16,537 nucleotides of DNA. It comes from an uncultured Prevotellaceae bacterium. GTDB lineage: Bacteria > Bacteroidota > Bacteroidia > Bacteroidales > Bacteroidaceae. A model generated the notes under the pieces. The model saw only the letters and a list, made by a program, of their open reading frames with translations. It was not told the origin of the DNA and did not search any database. Location: positions 1 through 16,537 of the forward strand of contig CALAEY010000041.1 in the NCBI GenBank assembly GCA_937891085.1, read 5' to 3'. Shown one piece after another: positions 1 through 5,909 of the stretch (position 1 is its first letter; every line of letters starts with the position of its first letter). Position numbers and translations under genes: made by a program.

Positions 1-152
1 TAGCGATAGTGAATAGAGCAAATGTAGCATGTCGCATGTCGCACTTCACGGGGCGCGGAAATCACGAAAACGGGTTTCGTGGAGCGTGAAAGTAATTTTC
101 TGCGGCGATGAAAGTAAGTTTCGGTGAAAATGCGTCCGATTTTAACATTTCC
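1..152. repeat. Intergenic repeat-rich stretch with three phased 22-bp units
   Basis: No gene is visible here. Bases 18-47 are an inverted copy (28 of 30 bases) of bases 11607-11636. Bases 66-131 contain three consecutive 22-bp units, each starting with a dyad GAAA-N5-TTTC (66-78, 88-100, 110-122). The first dyad extends to CACGAAA/TTTCGTG at 63-81. The exact 22-bp step suggests phased protein sites or a decaying tandem repeat. What binds is unknown. Confidence 0.6.
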
Positions 153-186
153 AACTAATCCAAAAATGGATTGGTTAGTTTTTTGG
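153..186 (+). terminator. Intrinsic terminator of an upstream gene
   Basis: AACTAATCCA (153-162) pairs with TGGATTGGTT (167-176) over 10 bp with one T-G wobble around an AAAA loop, followed by AGTTTTTT. It would end plus-strand transcription entering from the left. Its T-run overlaps the -33 TTTG of the next promoter. Confidence 0.65.
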
Positions 187-213
187 TGGGGTGGCAAAAA
201 AGCAGTACCTTTA
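182..213 (+). promoter_or_regulatory. Bacteroidota-type promoter of the HU-like gene
   Basis: TTTG at 182-185 and TACCTTTA at 206-213 are separated by 20 bp, fitting the -33/-7 pattern except for the last base of the -7 box. Transcription would start near 219, leaving a leader of about 140 nt (219-358). The leader contains the palindrome ACTTCATGAAGT and no obvious reading frame. Confidence 0.6.
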
Positions 214-358
214 CATCTGCAACGAGGCAGGCACACCAAGCGCGCAGGGAGCCTGAGCAGCGTTGCACTTCATGAAGTAGACACGGCGGGAAGCGGTCAC
301 CCGTCAAGAGTGAGTTGGCCGCAGAGTGAACAGACAACCTAAAAAACAATCAACCATC

Positions 359-925
359 ATGGCAAAAATTTTCTACGAACTGAAGCAGAACAAGAACACC
401 GACTCTGCCTTCTACGGCAAGTGGTACGCCCGTCCTAAGACGGTGGAGACACTGAACACGCGCAAGCTGGCGCAGCACATCTCGGAGCACGGCTCCATCT
501 ACACGCCCGACGTGGTGTATGGCGTGCTGGAGAAGTTCCGCAGCTGCCTGCTGGAGATGCTCCTGGAGAGCAAGAAGGTGAAGATCGAAGGCCTGGGCAT
601 CTTCTACTGCACCATAGAGAACACCCCCGGCGGTGCAGAGAGTAAGGAGAAGTTCAACACGGGCAAGAACCTCAAGGCACTGCACATCCGCTTCCTGCCA
701 GAACAGGAGCAGGAGCAGAACATCTCCAGCCGCGAGTTCATCAAGCGTGCCGAGTTCATCAACATCGAGTCTCTGCTGACAGAGGAGAGCGTCAGCGGAA
801 ATTCTGGCAATGGCAGCAGTAGCTCCGACAGCACTGGCGGCACAACTCAGAACGGGAACGATGATGATAACCCATCAACTGAGCCAAGCACTGGCGGTGA
901 AGGTGGCGACAGCGGCATTGGGTAA
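359..925 (+). CDS. HU-family DNA-binding protein (Bacteroidales type, low-complexity tail)
   Basis: This gene encodes a 188-residue protein of the HU/IHF-related family typical of Bacteroidales. It presumably bends or compacts DNA in the nucleoid, but no specific function is established from the sequence. The start MAKIFYELKQ at 359 is preferred over an in-frame GTG at 326, because the extra residues do not fit the family. Residues 1 to about 125 hold the HU-like fold, with the segment VKIEGLGIFYC resembling the HU-core strand before the DNA-binding arm. From about residue 150 the chain is a Ser/Gly/Thr/Asp-rich disordered tail, an addition common in this family. The gene is followed by a heptamer repeat and a smalltalk peptide, its usual partner in Bacteroidales genomes. 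The family call is firm and the role is inferred. Confidence 0.85.
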   Translation: MAKIFYELKQNKNTDSAFYGKWYARPKTVETLNTRKLAQHISEHGSIYTPDVVYGVLEKFRSCLLEMLLESKKVKIEGLGIFYCTIENTPGGAESKEKFNTGKNLKALHIRFLPEQEQEQNISSREFIKRAEFINIESLLTEESVSGNSGNGSSSSDSTGGTTQNGNDDDNPSTEPSTGGEGGDSGIG

Positions 926-974
926 ATGAAGAATGAAGAATGAAGAATGAAGAATGAAGAATGAAGAATGAAGA
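926..974 (+). repeat. Seven perfect tandem copies of ATGAAGA
   Basis: The heptamer is repeated exactly seven times starting one base after the HU stop codon, followed by a short ATTATCC/CCATTA-rich stretch up to the smalltalk start. The repeat is non-coding here. Copy-number change by slippage would alter the spacing between the HU and smalltalk genes in steps of 7 bp. Confidence 0.9.
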
Positions 975-1005
975 ATTGAGCACTATCCATTATCCATTAA
1001 CTAAA

Positions 1006-1110
1006 ATGAAGAAGAAAGAAATCCTGAAGTACGTAGTACAATTGGCCATTGCCGTGCTGACGGCCATTGGCACCTCACTGGGCGTGACATCCTGCATGTC
1101 GATGCTCTGA
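1006..1110 (+). CDS. Smalltalk family small protein
   Basis: This is a 34-residue peptide, MKKKEILKYVVQLAIAVLTA onward, ending GVTSCMSML. It has a Lys-rich start, one hydrophobic helix (about residues 9-27) and a conserved-looking end IGTSLGVTSC. This matches the very short Bacteroidales family named smalltalk, typically encoded just downstream of an HU-family gene, as here. Its biological function is not known. The helix suggests membrane association, and TSC resembles a lipobox end but is not a convincing one. Start ATG 1006 follows TTAACTAAA. Transcription probably runs from the HU promoter through the heptamer repeat and ends at the hairpin beginning at 1142. Confidence 0.8.
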   Translation: MKKKEILKYVVQLAIAVLTAIGTSLGVTSCMSML

Positions 1111-1129
1111 GACGGCCCACTTAGTGAAA

Positions 1130-1180
1130 ACTTAGAAGCGCAGAAGCCCCGATGCTAACGGCATCAGGGCTTCTTTTGTT
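1130..1180 (+). repeat. 51-bp direct repeat, copy 1 (contains a terminator)
   Basis: Identical to 1908-1958 except for one base (A1157 versus C1935). It carries an intrinsic terminator: AGAAGCCCCGATGC (1142-1155) pairs with GCATCAGGGCTTCT (1161-1174), with one C/A mismatch, followed by TTTTGTTTT. It ends the HU-smalltalk transcript and marks the left edge of the toxin-antitoxin cassette. Confidence 0.9.
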
Positions 1181-1211
1181 TTACATACGACTTGAAAACA
1201 TTCAAGATTAT

Positions 1212-1242
1212 TTTGGTATTTAATTGGAAAAACGTAAATTTG
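1212..1242 (+). promoter_or_regulatory. Promoter of the mntA-hepT operon
   Basis: TTTG (1212-1215) and TAAATTTG (1235-1242) are 19 bp apart, a full match to the Bacteroidota -33/-7 pattern. They lie about 35 bp before the ATG at 1277, so the cassette carries its own promoter. Confidence 0.7.
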
Positions 1243-1276
1243 CCGCCAAAGGATTAACAATCAATAGTAATAGAAA

Positions 1277-1576
1277 ATGAACACTCAAGCATTAACACAG
1301 AAGATTGCCGATTATTTCAAGACGCAGCCTGTCTGCCGGGCTTGGCTGTTCGGCTCGTTTGCCCGTGGCGAGGAAACGCCTGATAGCGATGTGGACATAT
1401 TGGTGGAATATGACAAGGATGCCCGGATTTCGCTTCTTACTATTTCGCATATGATGGGGGAACTGGAAAAGAGTATCGGGCGACGGGTGGATCTGATAGA
1501 GGATGGTTGCCTAATGCCCTTTGCGGTAGAATCTGCAAATCGTGATAAACAGCTGATCTATGAGAGAACAAATTAG
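1277..1576 (+). CDS. mntA: MntA-type minimal nucleotidyltransferase antitoxin
   Basis: This 99-residue protein is a minimal nucleotidyltransferase of the DNA polymerase beta superfamily. The signature GSX10DXD is complete: G26, S27, D38 and D40 within GSFARGEETPDSDVDILVE. Known MntA antitoxins use ATP to add AMP groups to a tyrosine of the partner HEPN toxin and so silence it. The size, motif and adjacency to a HEPN gene fit that role. The 3' end overlaps the toxin start by 17 nt (1560-1576), which implies translational coupling with the antitoxin first. The coding sequence looks more A/T-rich than the flanking genes, hinting at acquisition. It could in principle be an orphan nucleotidyltransferase of other function, but the pairing argues strongly against that. 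Confidence 0.88.
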   Translation: MNTQALTQKIADYFKTQPVCRAWLFGSFARGEETPDSDVDILVEYDKDARISLLTISHMMGELEKSIGRRVDLIEDGCLMPFAVESANRDKQLIYERTN

Positions 1577-1913
1577 AGACATAGAGCGGCTACAGCACAT
1601 GCTTGATGCCATGAATGTGCTTATAGACTATCAAGAGCACCATACATTGGAGGAAGCTGAGTCTGATATGGTGGTTTATTTCGGATTAGTAAAGCATGTG
1701 GAAATCATAGGCGAGGCCGTCTATAAACTGACACAAGAATATCGCTCCTGCCATAATGAAGTGAATTGGAGTGATATTGAACGTATGCGACACGTCTTGG
1801 TGCATGGCTACTATAAAATACGTCCCCAGCAGCTTTGGAACACAATCGTGATTGACGTGCCTACCTTAAAGCCTGTCATCGAACGATTGATAGAGGAACT
1901 GGAAAATACTTAG
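1560..1913 (+). CDS. hepT: HepT-like HEPN-domain ribonuclease toxin (DUF86)
   Basis: This 117-residue alpha-helical HEPN protein carries the active-site motif RX4HXY as R77, H82 and Y84 in RHVLVHGYY. In studied HepT toxins R and H form the RNase site at a dimer interface, and Y is the residue AMPylated by MntA. The length and the preceding helices (for example FGLVKHVEIIGEAVYKL) agree with DUF86/HepT. The start ATG lies inside mntA and no separate promoter is needed. The stop codon TAG (1911-1913) falls inside the second 51-bp direct repeat, so the last coding bases are shared with that repeat. The target RNA cannot be told from sequence. Roles seen elsewhere include plasmid or island stabilisation and phage defence. 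Confidence 0.88.
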   Translation: MREQIRDIERLQHMLDAMNVLIDYQEHHTLEEAESDMVVYFGLVKHVEIIGEAVYKLTQEYRSCHNEVNWSDIERMRHVLVHGYYKIRPQQLWNTIVIDVPTLKPVIERLIEELENT

Positions 1914-1958
1914 AAGCGCAGAAGCCCCGATGCTCACGGCATCAGGGCTTCTTTTGTT
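1908..1958 (+). repeat. 51-bp direct repeat, copy 2 (terminator of mntA-hepT)
   Basis: This is the second copy of the repeat at 1130-1180, offset by exactly 778 bp, with 50 of 51 bases identical. The hairpin arms AGAAGCCCCGATGC and GCATCAGGGCTTCT are kept and are followed by TTTTGTT. It overlaps the hepT stop codon. Confidence 0.9.
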
Positions 1959-2004
1959 ATATGCGAAAAATAATCCATATACACCGTATGTATGAGTTTT
2001 TTCT

Positions 2005-2012
2005 TATCTTTG
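2005..2012 (+). promoter_or_regulatory. -7 box of the YARHG gene
   Basis: TATCTTTG matches TAnnTTTG exactly. The ATG at 2025 lies only 12 bp beyond the box, so the 5' leader would be very short. No clear TTTG is found at the -33 position. Confidence 0.55.
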
Positions 2013-2024
2013 TAGCGGCTAACT

Positions 2025-3191
2025 ATGAGAAAAATGAGAAAAAATAGACTATGGATGCTGGCCGCCATCTGGCTTTTCTGCGGCCTGAACGTAAGTGCCA
2101 ACGACGGCGTGTTCTACGTGAACGGCAATCACCTGGTTCCCATTCAGGAAACAGACATCTCGCTCACTAAGGAGGTGCTGACCATCGGTCTGTGCGATGA
2201 TGGCTATGCCAGCGTGGATGTGCAATACGAACTGAACAATCAGGGGGCCGCAAAGACCGTGGTGATGGGCTTTGAAGCTAACGCTCCCTACAATGACGAC
2301 GTGCCCTTCAGCCCCCAAGGCATACACCCTTATATCACCGACTTTACCGTGCGTATGAACGGTGAGGAGCTAACCTACATGAATGCCGTGGTGAAATGGG
2401 ACTACGAGGTGGATGGTGACTTCCAGCCCCTGAACCTGAAGCGCTGGAAGGCGTTCGGCGAGGTGAAGATGAAGGACGGAGAAGACCTGCCGCATAACGC
2501 CATGCTCTACAATGAGCAGCTCGACAGCCTCATAGACTTTTCGTACGCCTATTACTTCGTGGCTCACTTCCAGCCTGGGAAGAACACCGTGCACCACACC
2601 TACCGCTACCGTATGAGCCACGGCGTGGGCCGCACTTTCGAGGTGCCCTATTGGCTGAAGCCTGCCATGCGCTGGGCCAATGGGCAGATAGACGACTTCA
2701 CCCTGCGCATCAAGGCCACCGACACAGCCAAGCATTTCTTCTTGCCCGACTCTCTCTTCAGCGCATCTGAATTCACGGTGACAGAAGGCATCGGCAAGAT
2801 GCGTAAGGCTAAGGACTGGGAGGACTCCTGCACCGAATTCACGCTCAGAAACGGCACCGTAGAGTGGCATGCCACGAACTTCAAGCCTGTGGCCGATATG
2901 ACCATACAGTCGGCAGAGCGCATCAATTATGACCACTTCATCTTAGGCACCTTCTATGATCGCAGCGATGCCTACAACCCTGGTGCCTACATACTGGAGG
3001 AGGGGAAAAAGGCCGACCGTGAGCGCATCTTGCAGAATCTGCCCTACGCACATCGGGGTTATGTATTCAGAGACAAAAAGCTGCGGAAGTATTTCAGCCA
3101 GTTCTGGTGGTATATGCCTGATGCCAGCTATCAGCCTACCACCGACGACTTCACGCCGCGCGAATGGAGGCTTATCAATGAGCACCAGTAA
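2025..3191 (+). CDS. Secreted YARHG-domain protein, possibly DUF4424-like N-terminal part
   Basis: The 388-residue product begins with a signal peptide (basic start, hydrophobic LWMLAAIWLFCGLNVSA, likely signal peptidase I cut before NDG), so it is exported. A second ATG at 2034 would give a tighter signal peptide and is an equally good start. The C-terminus (about 335-375) contains YAHRGYVFRDKKLRKYFSQ followed by WWYMPD, a good match to the YARHG domain, an extracellular domain of unknown function. The middle is beta-rich, with alternating strands and an F-PGKNTVHHTYRYR stretch, and resembles DUF4424-type regions often found upstream of YARHG. No enzymatic motif was seen. The gene is GC-richer than the adjacent toxin-antitoxin genes and is followed after 58 bp by an unknown gene, probably in the same transcript. 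Confidence 0.7.
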   Translation: MRKMRKNRLWMLAAIWLFCGLNVSANDGVFYVNGNHLVPIQETDISLTKEVLTIGLCDDGYASVDVQYELNNQGAAKTVVMGFEANAPYNDDVPFSPQGIHPYITDFTVRMNGEELTYMNAVVKWDYEVDGDFQPLNLKRWKAFGEVKMKDGEDLPHNAMLYNEQLDSLIDFSYAYYFVAHFQPGKNTVHHTYRYRMSHGVGRTFEVPYWLKPAMRWANGQIDDFTLRIKATDTAKHFFLPDSLFSASEFTVTEGIGKMRKAKDWEDSCTEFTLRNGTVEWHATNFKPVADMTIQSAERINYDHFILGTFYDRSDAYNPGAYILEEGKKADRERILQNLPYAHRGYVFRDKKLRKYFSQFWWYMPDASYQPTTDDFTPREWRLINEHQ

Positions 3192-3249
3192 ACGGATGTC
3201 AGGCGCTGGATATGCTGAGGAATGAAGTATAACAGATAAATCGGAATTT

Positions 3250-3837
3250 ATGCATATGAACAAAAAACAGAAATACCAGACATCCACGGAGGGCTATGGC
3301 ATCAATGTGACGAAAGGGGGACTCACCGCCACCTTCCCCAACATCCGCCATACGCGTGAACCTCGGGCGAGCTACAATGCCCAGACGGGCGACCTCTGGC
3401 TCACCAGTTCGGCAATGGAAGGCACGGGCGTCAGGGTAGAGTGGCTCCATCAGATGCGCTTTGGCGATAACGACTTGGCGTATGTGAAGACGGAGGTCAA
3501 CCCCTACGGCGTGCAGCAAGAACTGCTGCAGCGCTTGGCCTATAGCATCGACGGTGAAACAATCTCGCTCTATGATGGCGACAAGTTGCTGGCAACGGTC
3601 ACTAATACCGTCAAGAACATGGGGGGCTTCGATGCCGAACAGCCGTTATGGATCGGTGAGCAGCTCTACTATGATGTCAGCAGCGGCGACCCCAAAGTCG
3701 TATTCACTCCAGGCGTGGCATTCACCACAGGGCTTGTGCTGACATACGACGATATGCCAGAGCTGTCGGTTCCTATCACCATTGATGAAAACGGATTGTT
3801 CACTCTTCATGAAATCACAATGGTTGCCAAGCCATAG
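3250..3837 (+). CDS. Hypothetical beta-rich protein
   Basis: I do not recognise this family. The product is up to 195 residues. ATG 3250 and ATG 3256 are both possible, and MNKKQKYQTS from 3256 is a natural-looking start. There is no signal peptide or membrane helix, so it is probably cytoplasmic. The chain is rich in short predicted strands (GDLWLTSSAM, ISLYDGDKLLATVTN, PKVVFTPGVAFTTGLVLTYD) and ends ELSVPITIDENGLFTLHEI, which suggests a beta-sandwich. The frame is open with codon use like the YARHG gene upstream. It is probably the last gene of that transcript, since a strong terminator follows 10 bp after the stop. Confidence 0.6.
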   Translation: MHMNKKQKYQTSTEGYGINVTKGGLTATFPNIRHTREPRASYNAQTGDLWLTSSAMEGTGVRVEWLHQMRFGDNDLAYVKTEVNPYGVQQELLQRLAYSIDGETISLYDGDKLLATVTNTVKNMGGFDAEQPLWIGEQLYYDVSSGDPKVVFTPGVAFTTGLVLTYDDMPELSVPITIDENGLFTLHEITMVAKP

Positions 3838-3847
3838 AAAGAAACAA

Positions 3848-3885
3848 AGAAGCCCTGATGCTAACGACATCGGGGCTTCTTTTTA
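3848..3885 (+). terminator. Terminator of the YARHG-hypothetical transcript (third related hairpin)
   Basis: AGAAGCCCTGATG (3848-3860) pairs with CATCGGGGCTTCT (3868-3880) with one T-G wobble, followed by TTTTTATT. The stem and loop closely resemble those inside the two 51-bp repeats, so the same terminator type is used three times in 2.7 kb. Confidence 0.85.
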
Positions 3886-3888
3886 TTA

Positions 3889-4056
3889 TTAACTTAAGTT
3901 TCACAAGTAATGCTATCAAAAGCCCCAGCGGGGCTTAATAAGGTAGCCAGCCATGTCAATGGCTGGAAAAATTCGTAACCGCACCACATTACCAGCCATT
4001 GCATGGCTGGCTACCCTATAAGATGCCTACGGCATCACTCGCGAAACTTGAATTAG
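3889..4056. mobile_element. MITE-like element with terminal inverted repeats and nested hairpins
   Basis: The ends AAGTTTCACAAGTAATGC (3896-3913) and, inverted, 4032-4049 match at 15 of 18 positions. Extending both outward to 3889 and 4056 gives 19 of 25, with all six differences transitions. Inside are a hairpin AAGCCCC/GGGGCTT (3920-3936) and a near-perfect inverted repeat of 24-25 bp (3942-3966 with 3992-4015), each arm of which is itself a CCAGCCAT/ATGGCTGG hairpin. There is also GATGCCTACGGCATC (4022-4036). There is no reading frame. It sits between convergent genes and may double as the 3' end of the minus-strand transcript. No clear target-site duplication was found. A REP/BIME-like repeat is an alternative. 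Confidence 0.55.
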
Positions 4057-4072
4057 TAAGCGGCAGAGGTCC

Positions 4073-5119
4073 TTACTGGCCAGTGTCGGTGAACAGACTT
4101 AGGGGCAGCTTAGCCAGATAGACGGCACATTTGCCCGGCTGGTCGGTGCTGCTATAGTAGCTTACCCACAGCTCGTTGCCTTCAAGGAGCAGTCCTGGAT
4201 AGCTGGTGTCACCATCGCTGGGCAGCACGTAGATCTCCTCCCAGTCGCCCTTCGGGGTGCCACGGAAGAGGGCAGTCTTGGCATGAGAGGTGAAGTAGGT
4301 GCGGGTGCCTACGATGCACAGGTCGTCAGTCAGCCAGGTGTAGTCCTGCCCACCTATGCGGAAGCCCATGGGCTGCAGGTCCCACTCGGTATAAGGAGGG
4401 GCACTGATGCCCCAGTAGCCCTGCTGGTCGGCTTGGTCGCGTCTTACCATCATGGCCATGCGTCCGTCTGAGAGAAAACGCAGGGTGGTCTCGTTGGGGA
4501 ATCCTTCCAGATTTATTCGCTTCACCAATCGGTAGTGTATGCCGTCGGTGGTGCTCAGCAAGTCTATGTAGTTCTTACCTGCACTGGGGTAGCTCACACC
4601 GTAGCCCACGCCCTGATGCCAAGTGACGCGCCACACCCAGTCGCGCTCGCTGCGTGCAGCTGCTTCTATCTCGATGGGCTGTGGGGTGGTGAAGTGCTGT
4701 CCGTCGGTACTGAAACACACCATGGGCTGCGCCCCCTGCAGTTCCCGATTCCGATAGATGGAGCCTCCGATGGTCACCATGAGCCGTCCGTCGGGCATCT
4801 CAGAGAGCTTGGGGTCGCGCAGGTCGTAGCCGGCCATCCCTAAGTCGGACACCTGCTGCCAGCTGTCACCGTCGGCAGAGCGAAGTATCACGACATGCCC
4901 TTCGGCATTGCCTTCGGCATCGAAGATGTGACTAAATCCCTCGCGGAAGGTGCAGTAATAGAATCCATGATATTTCAGCAACGAAGTGAAAGCTGCGTGT
5001 GTGCCACGATTCCATATCTTGTCAACCTTGACGGTGGTGACACTGGTCTGACCTTGGACGTTGGCCGTCAGCAGCAGGCCGATGAGCCATAGAAGTGTGA
5101 TGGATGTCGTTCGTCTCAT
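4073..5119 (-). CDS. Exported sialidase-like beta-propeller protein
   Basis: This 348-residue protein has a clear signal peptide (MRRTTSITLLWLIGLLLTANVQGQ), so it is periplasmic or outer-membrane exposed. The sequence reads as repeated propeller blades. VILRSADGDSWQQ is an Asp-box (SxDxxxxW), and other blades show FSTDGQHFTTP and STTDGIHYRLV. FYYCTFREGFSH is the type of Arg-containing segment seen in sialidase-like enzymes. The six-bladed sialidase or glycoside-hydrolase-like fold is well supported, but the catalytic Arg triad and Tyr/Glu pair could not be placed, so activity on sialic acid is not shown. Start ATG 5119 lies 16 bp after the stop of the broken metallo-hydrolase gene, so both belong to one minus-strand operon. 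The stop is 17 bp from the MITE-like element. Confidence 0.7.
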   Translation of the reverse strand: MRRTTSITLLWLIGLLLTANVQGQTSVTTVKVDKIWNRGTHAAFTSLLKYHGFYYCTFREGFSHIFDAEGNAEGHVVILRSADGDSWQQVSDLGMAGYDLRDPKLSEMPDGRLMVTIGGSIYRNRELQGAQPMVCFSTDGQHFTTPQPIEIEAAARSERDWVWRVTWHQGVGYGVSYPSAGKNYIDLLSTTDGIHYRLVKRINLEGFPNETTLRFLSDGRMAMMVRRDQADQQGYWGISAPPYTEWDLQPMGFRIGGQDYTWLTDDLCIVGTRTYFTSHAKTALFRGTPKGDWEEIYVLPSDGDTSYPGLLLEGNELWVSYYSSTDQPGKCAVYLAKLPLSLFTDTGQ

Positions 5120-5135
5120 GTTCTTTCCGATTAAA

Positions 5136-5797
5136 TTATTCTAGTAGTTGCAACTCGAGACCACGCTGCGTCATGGTAAGGTTACCCATGGCAGGGTAGG
5201 GCACGTGCATGCCGGCTACAGTGATGCCCTGTTTCTCTAACCAGCTTAGTATGTGGGAGCGGGTGGCAGCTGCCTGCACAGGGTCTATGTCATGACGGGT
5301 GGCAATCTCTGGATGAGGCACCTGCACGGTGGGGAAGTTGATCAGGTCGCCCCAGATGAAGAAGTGCTGACCGCCGTTCTCTACCATGTAGCAGGTATGG
5401 CCAGGGGTGTGGCCGTAGGAGGCGATGCTCTTCACGCCGGGGATGAGCTCCGTCATCTGCTCGATGGACTGTGGCTCGAAGAGGTGCAGCTTGTCCTTAT
5501 AGGCCTCTACCACTGCCTGAGCTCCGGCAAATCCGCGCTGCTGTCCCTCTGGCAGTGAAGCCTGCAGCTCCTTGTCGGTCCAGTAGGCCACCTCTTTCTC
5601 AGAGATGTAAAGTTCTGCGTTAGGGAATACGCGTACACCGTCTTTCATCAGTCCGCCGATATGGTCGCCATGCATGTGCGTCAGCAGGATGATGTCTATC
5701 TGCTCTGGGCAGGAGCCTCACTCTGATTGGCCTTCTGGCCGCATCCCTGCAGGCATGCTAAGCAGAACAGCAGGGCGATTGTCAAATAATGTCTCAT
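5136..5797 (-). pseudogene. Broken MBL-fold metallo-hydrolase lipoprotein gene
   Basis: The first frame, from ATG 5797, encodes a lipoprotein signal peptide with lipobox LQGC and a short linker, then hits a stop at 5696-5698. From about 5708 another frame reads PEQIDIILLTHMHGDHIGGL and continues intact to 5136. It includes the metal motif HxHxDH, HTPGH and WGDLIN, all MBL-fold hallmarks. Whole secreted MBL hydrolases have roughly 80-100 further residues between the signal peptide and HxHxDH, and these are absent. An internal deletion that also shifted the frame therefore explains the locus better than a simple frameshift. The only internal ATG (5675) lies inside the metal motif and cannot give an active enzyme. 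The promoter box upstream is intact, so the downstream sialidase-like gene may still be expressed. Confidence 0.8.
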
Positions 5798-5819
5798 AGC
5801 TTTACTCTTTATATCCTCG

Positions 5820-5827
5820 CAAAGATA
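5820..5827 (-). promoter_or_regulatory. -7 box of the MBL/sialidase-like operon
   Basis: Read on the minus strand the bases are TATCTTTG, an exact TAnnTTTG match 22 bp before the lipoprotein ATG at 5797. It would drive the pseudogene and the downstream sialidase-like gene. Confidence 0.6.
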
Positions 5828-5862
5828 AGCACTTTTTGGCGGATTCCGGCATTTGCACAGCA

Positions 5863-5897
5863 TAAAAAACAGCAGTGCCTATTAAAGACACTGCTGC
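5863..5897 (-). terminator. Terminator of the AraC-family gene
   Basis: On the minus strand CAGCAGTG (5896-5889) pairs with CACTGCTG (5877-5870), followed by TTTTTTATG. It lies 13 bp beyond the regulator stop codon and separates it from the MBL/sialidase promoter. Confidence 0.8.
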
Positions 5898-5909
5898 CAT
5901 AATCTATGC

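Noticed and set aside
66..131. CRISPR array
   Set aside because: The 22-bp units are adjacent, without unique spacers of normal length, and no cas gene is present.
326..358. Earlier GTG start for the HU-like gene
   Set aside because: The extra residues MNRQPKKQSTI do not fit the family, while MAKIFYELKQ is the usual start.
2370..2936. A 188-residue minus-strand frame inside the YARHG gene
   Set aside because: It is a shadow of a well-supported plus-strand gene and has no start signal or motif.
4073..5119. Confirmed sialidase (nanH)
   Set aside because: The propeller fold and an Asp-box are present, but the catalytic residues could not be placed, so no gene symbol is given.
5136..5675. A 179-residue intact MBL gene starting at 5675
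   Set aside because: The ATG lies inside the HxHxDH metal motif. The upstream residues THM and the separated lipoprotein signal peptide show a broken gene instead.
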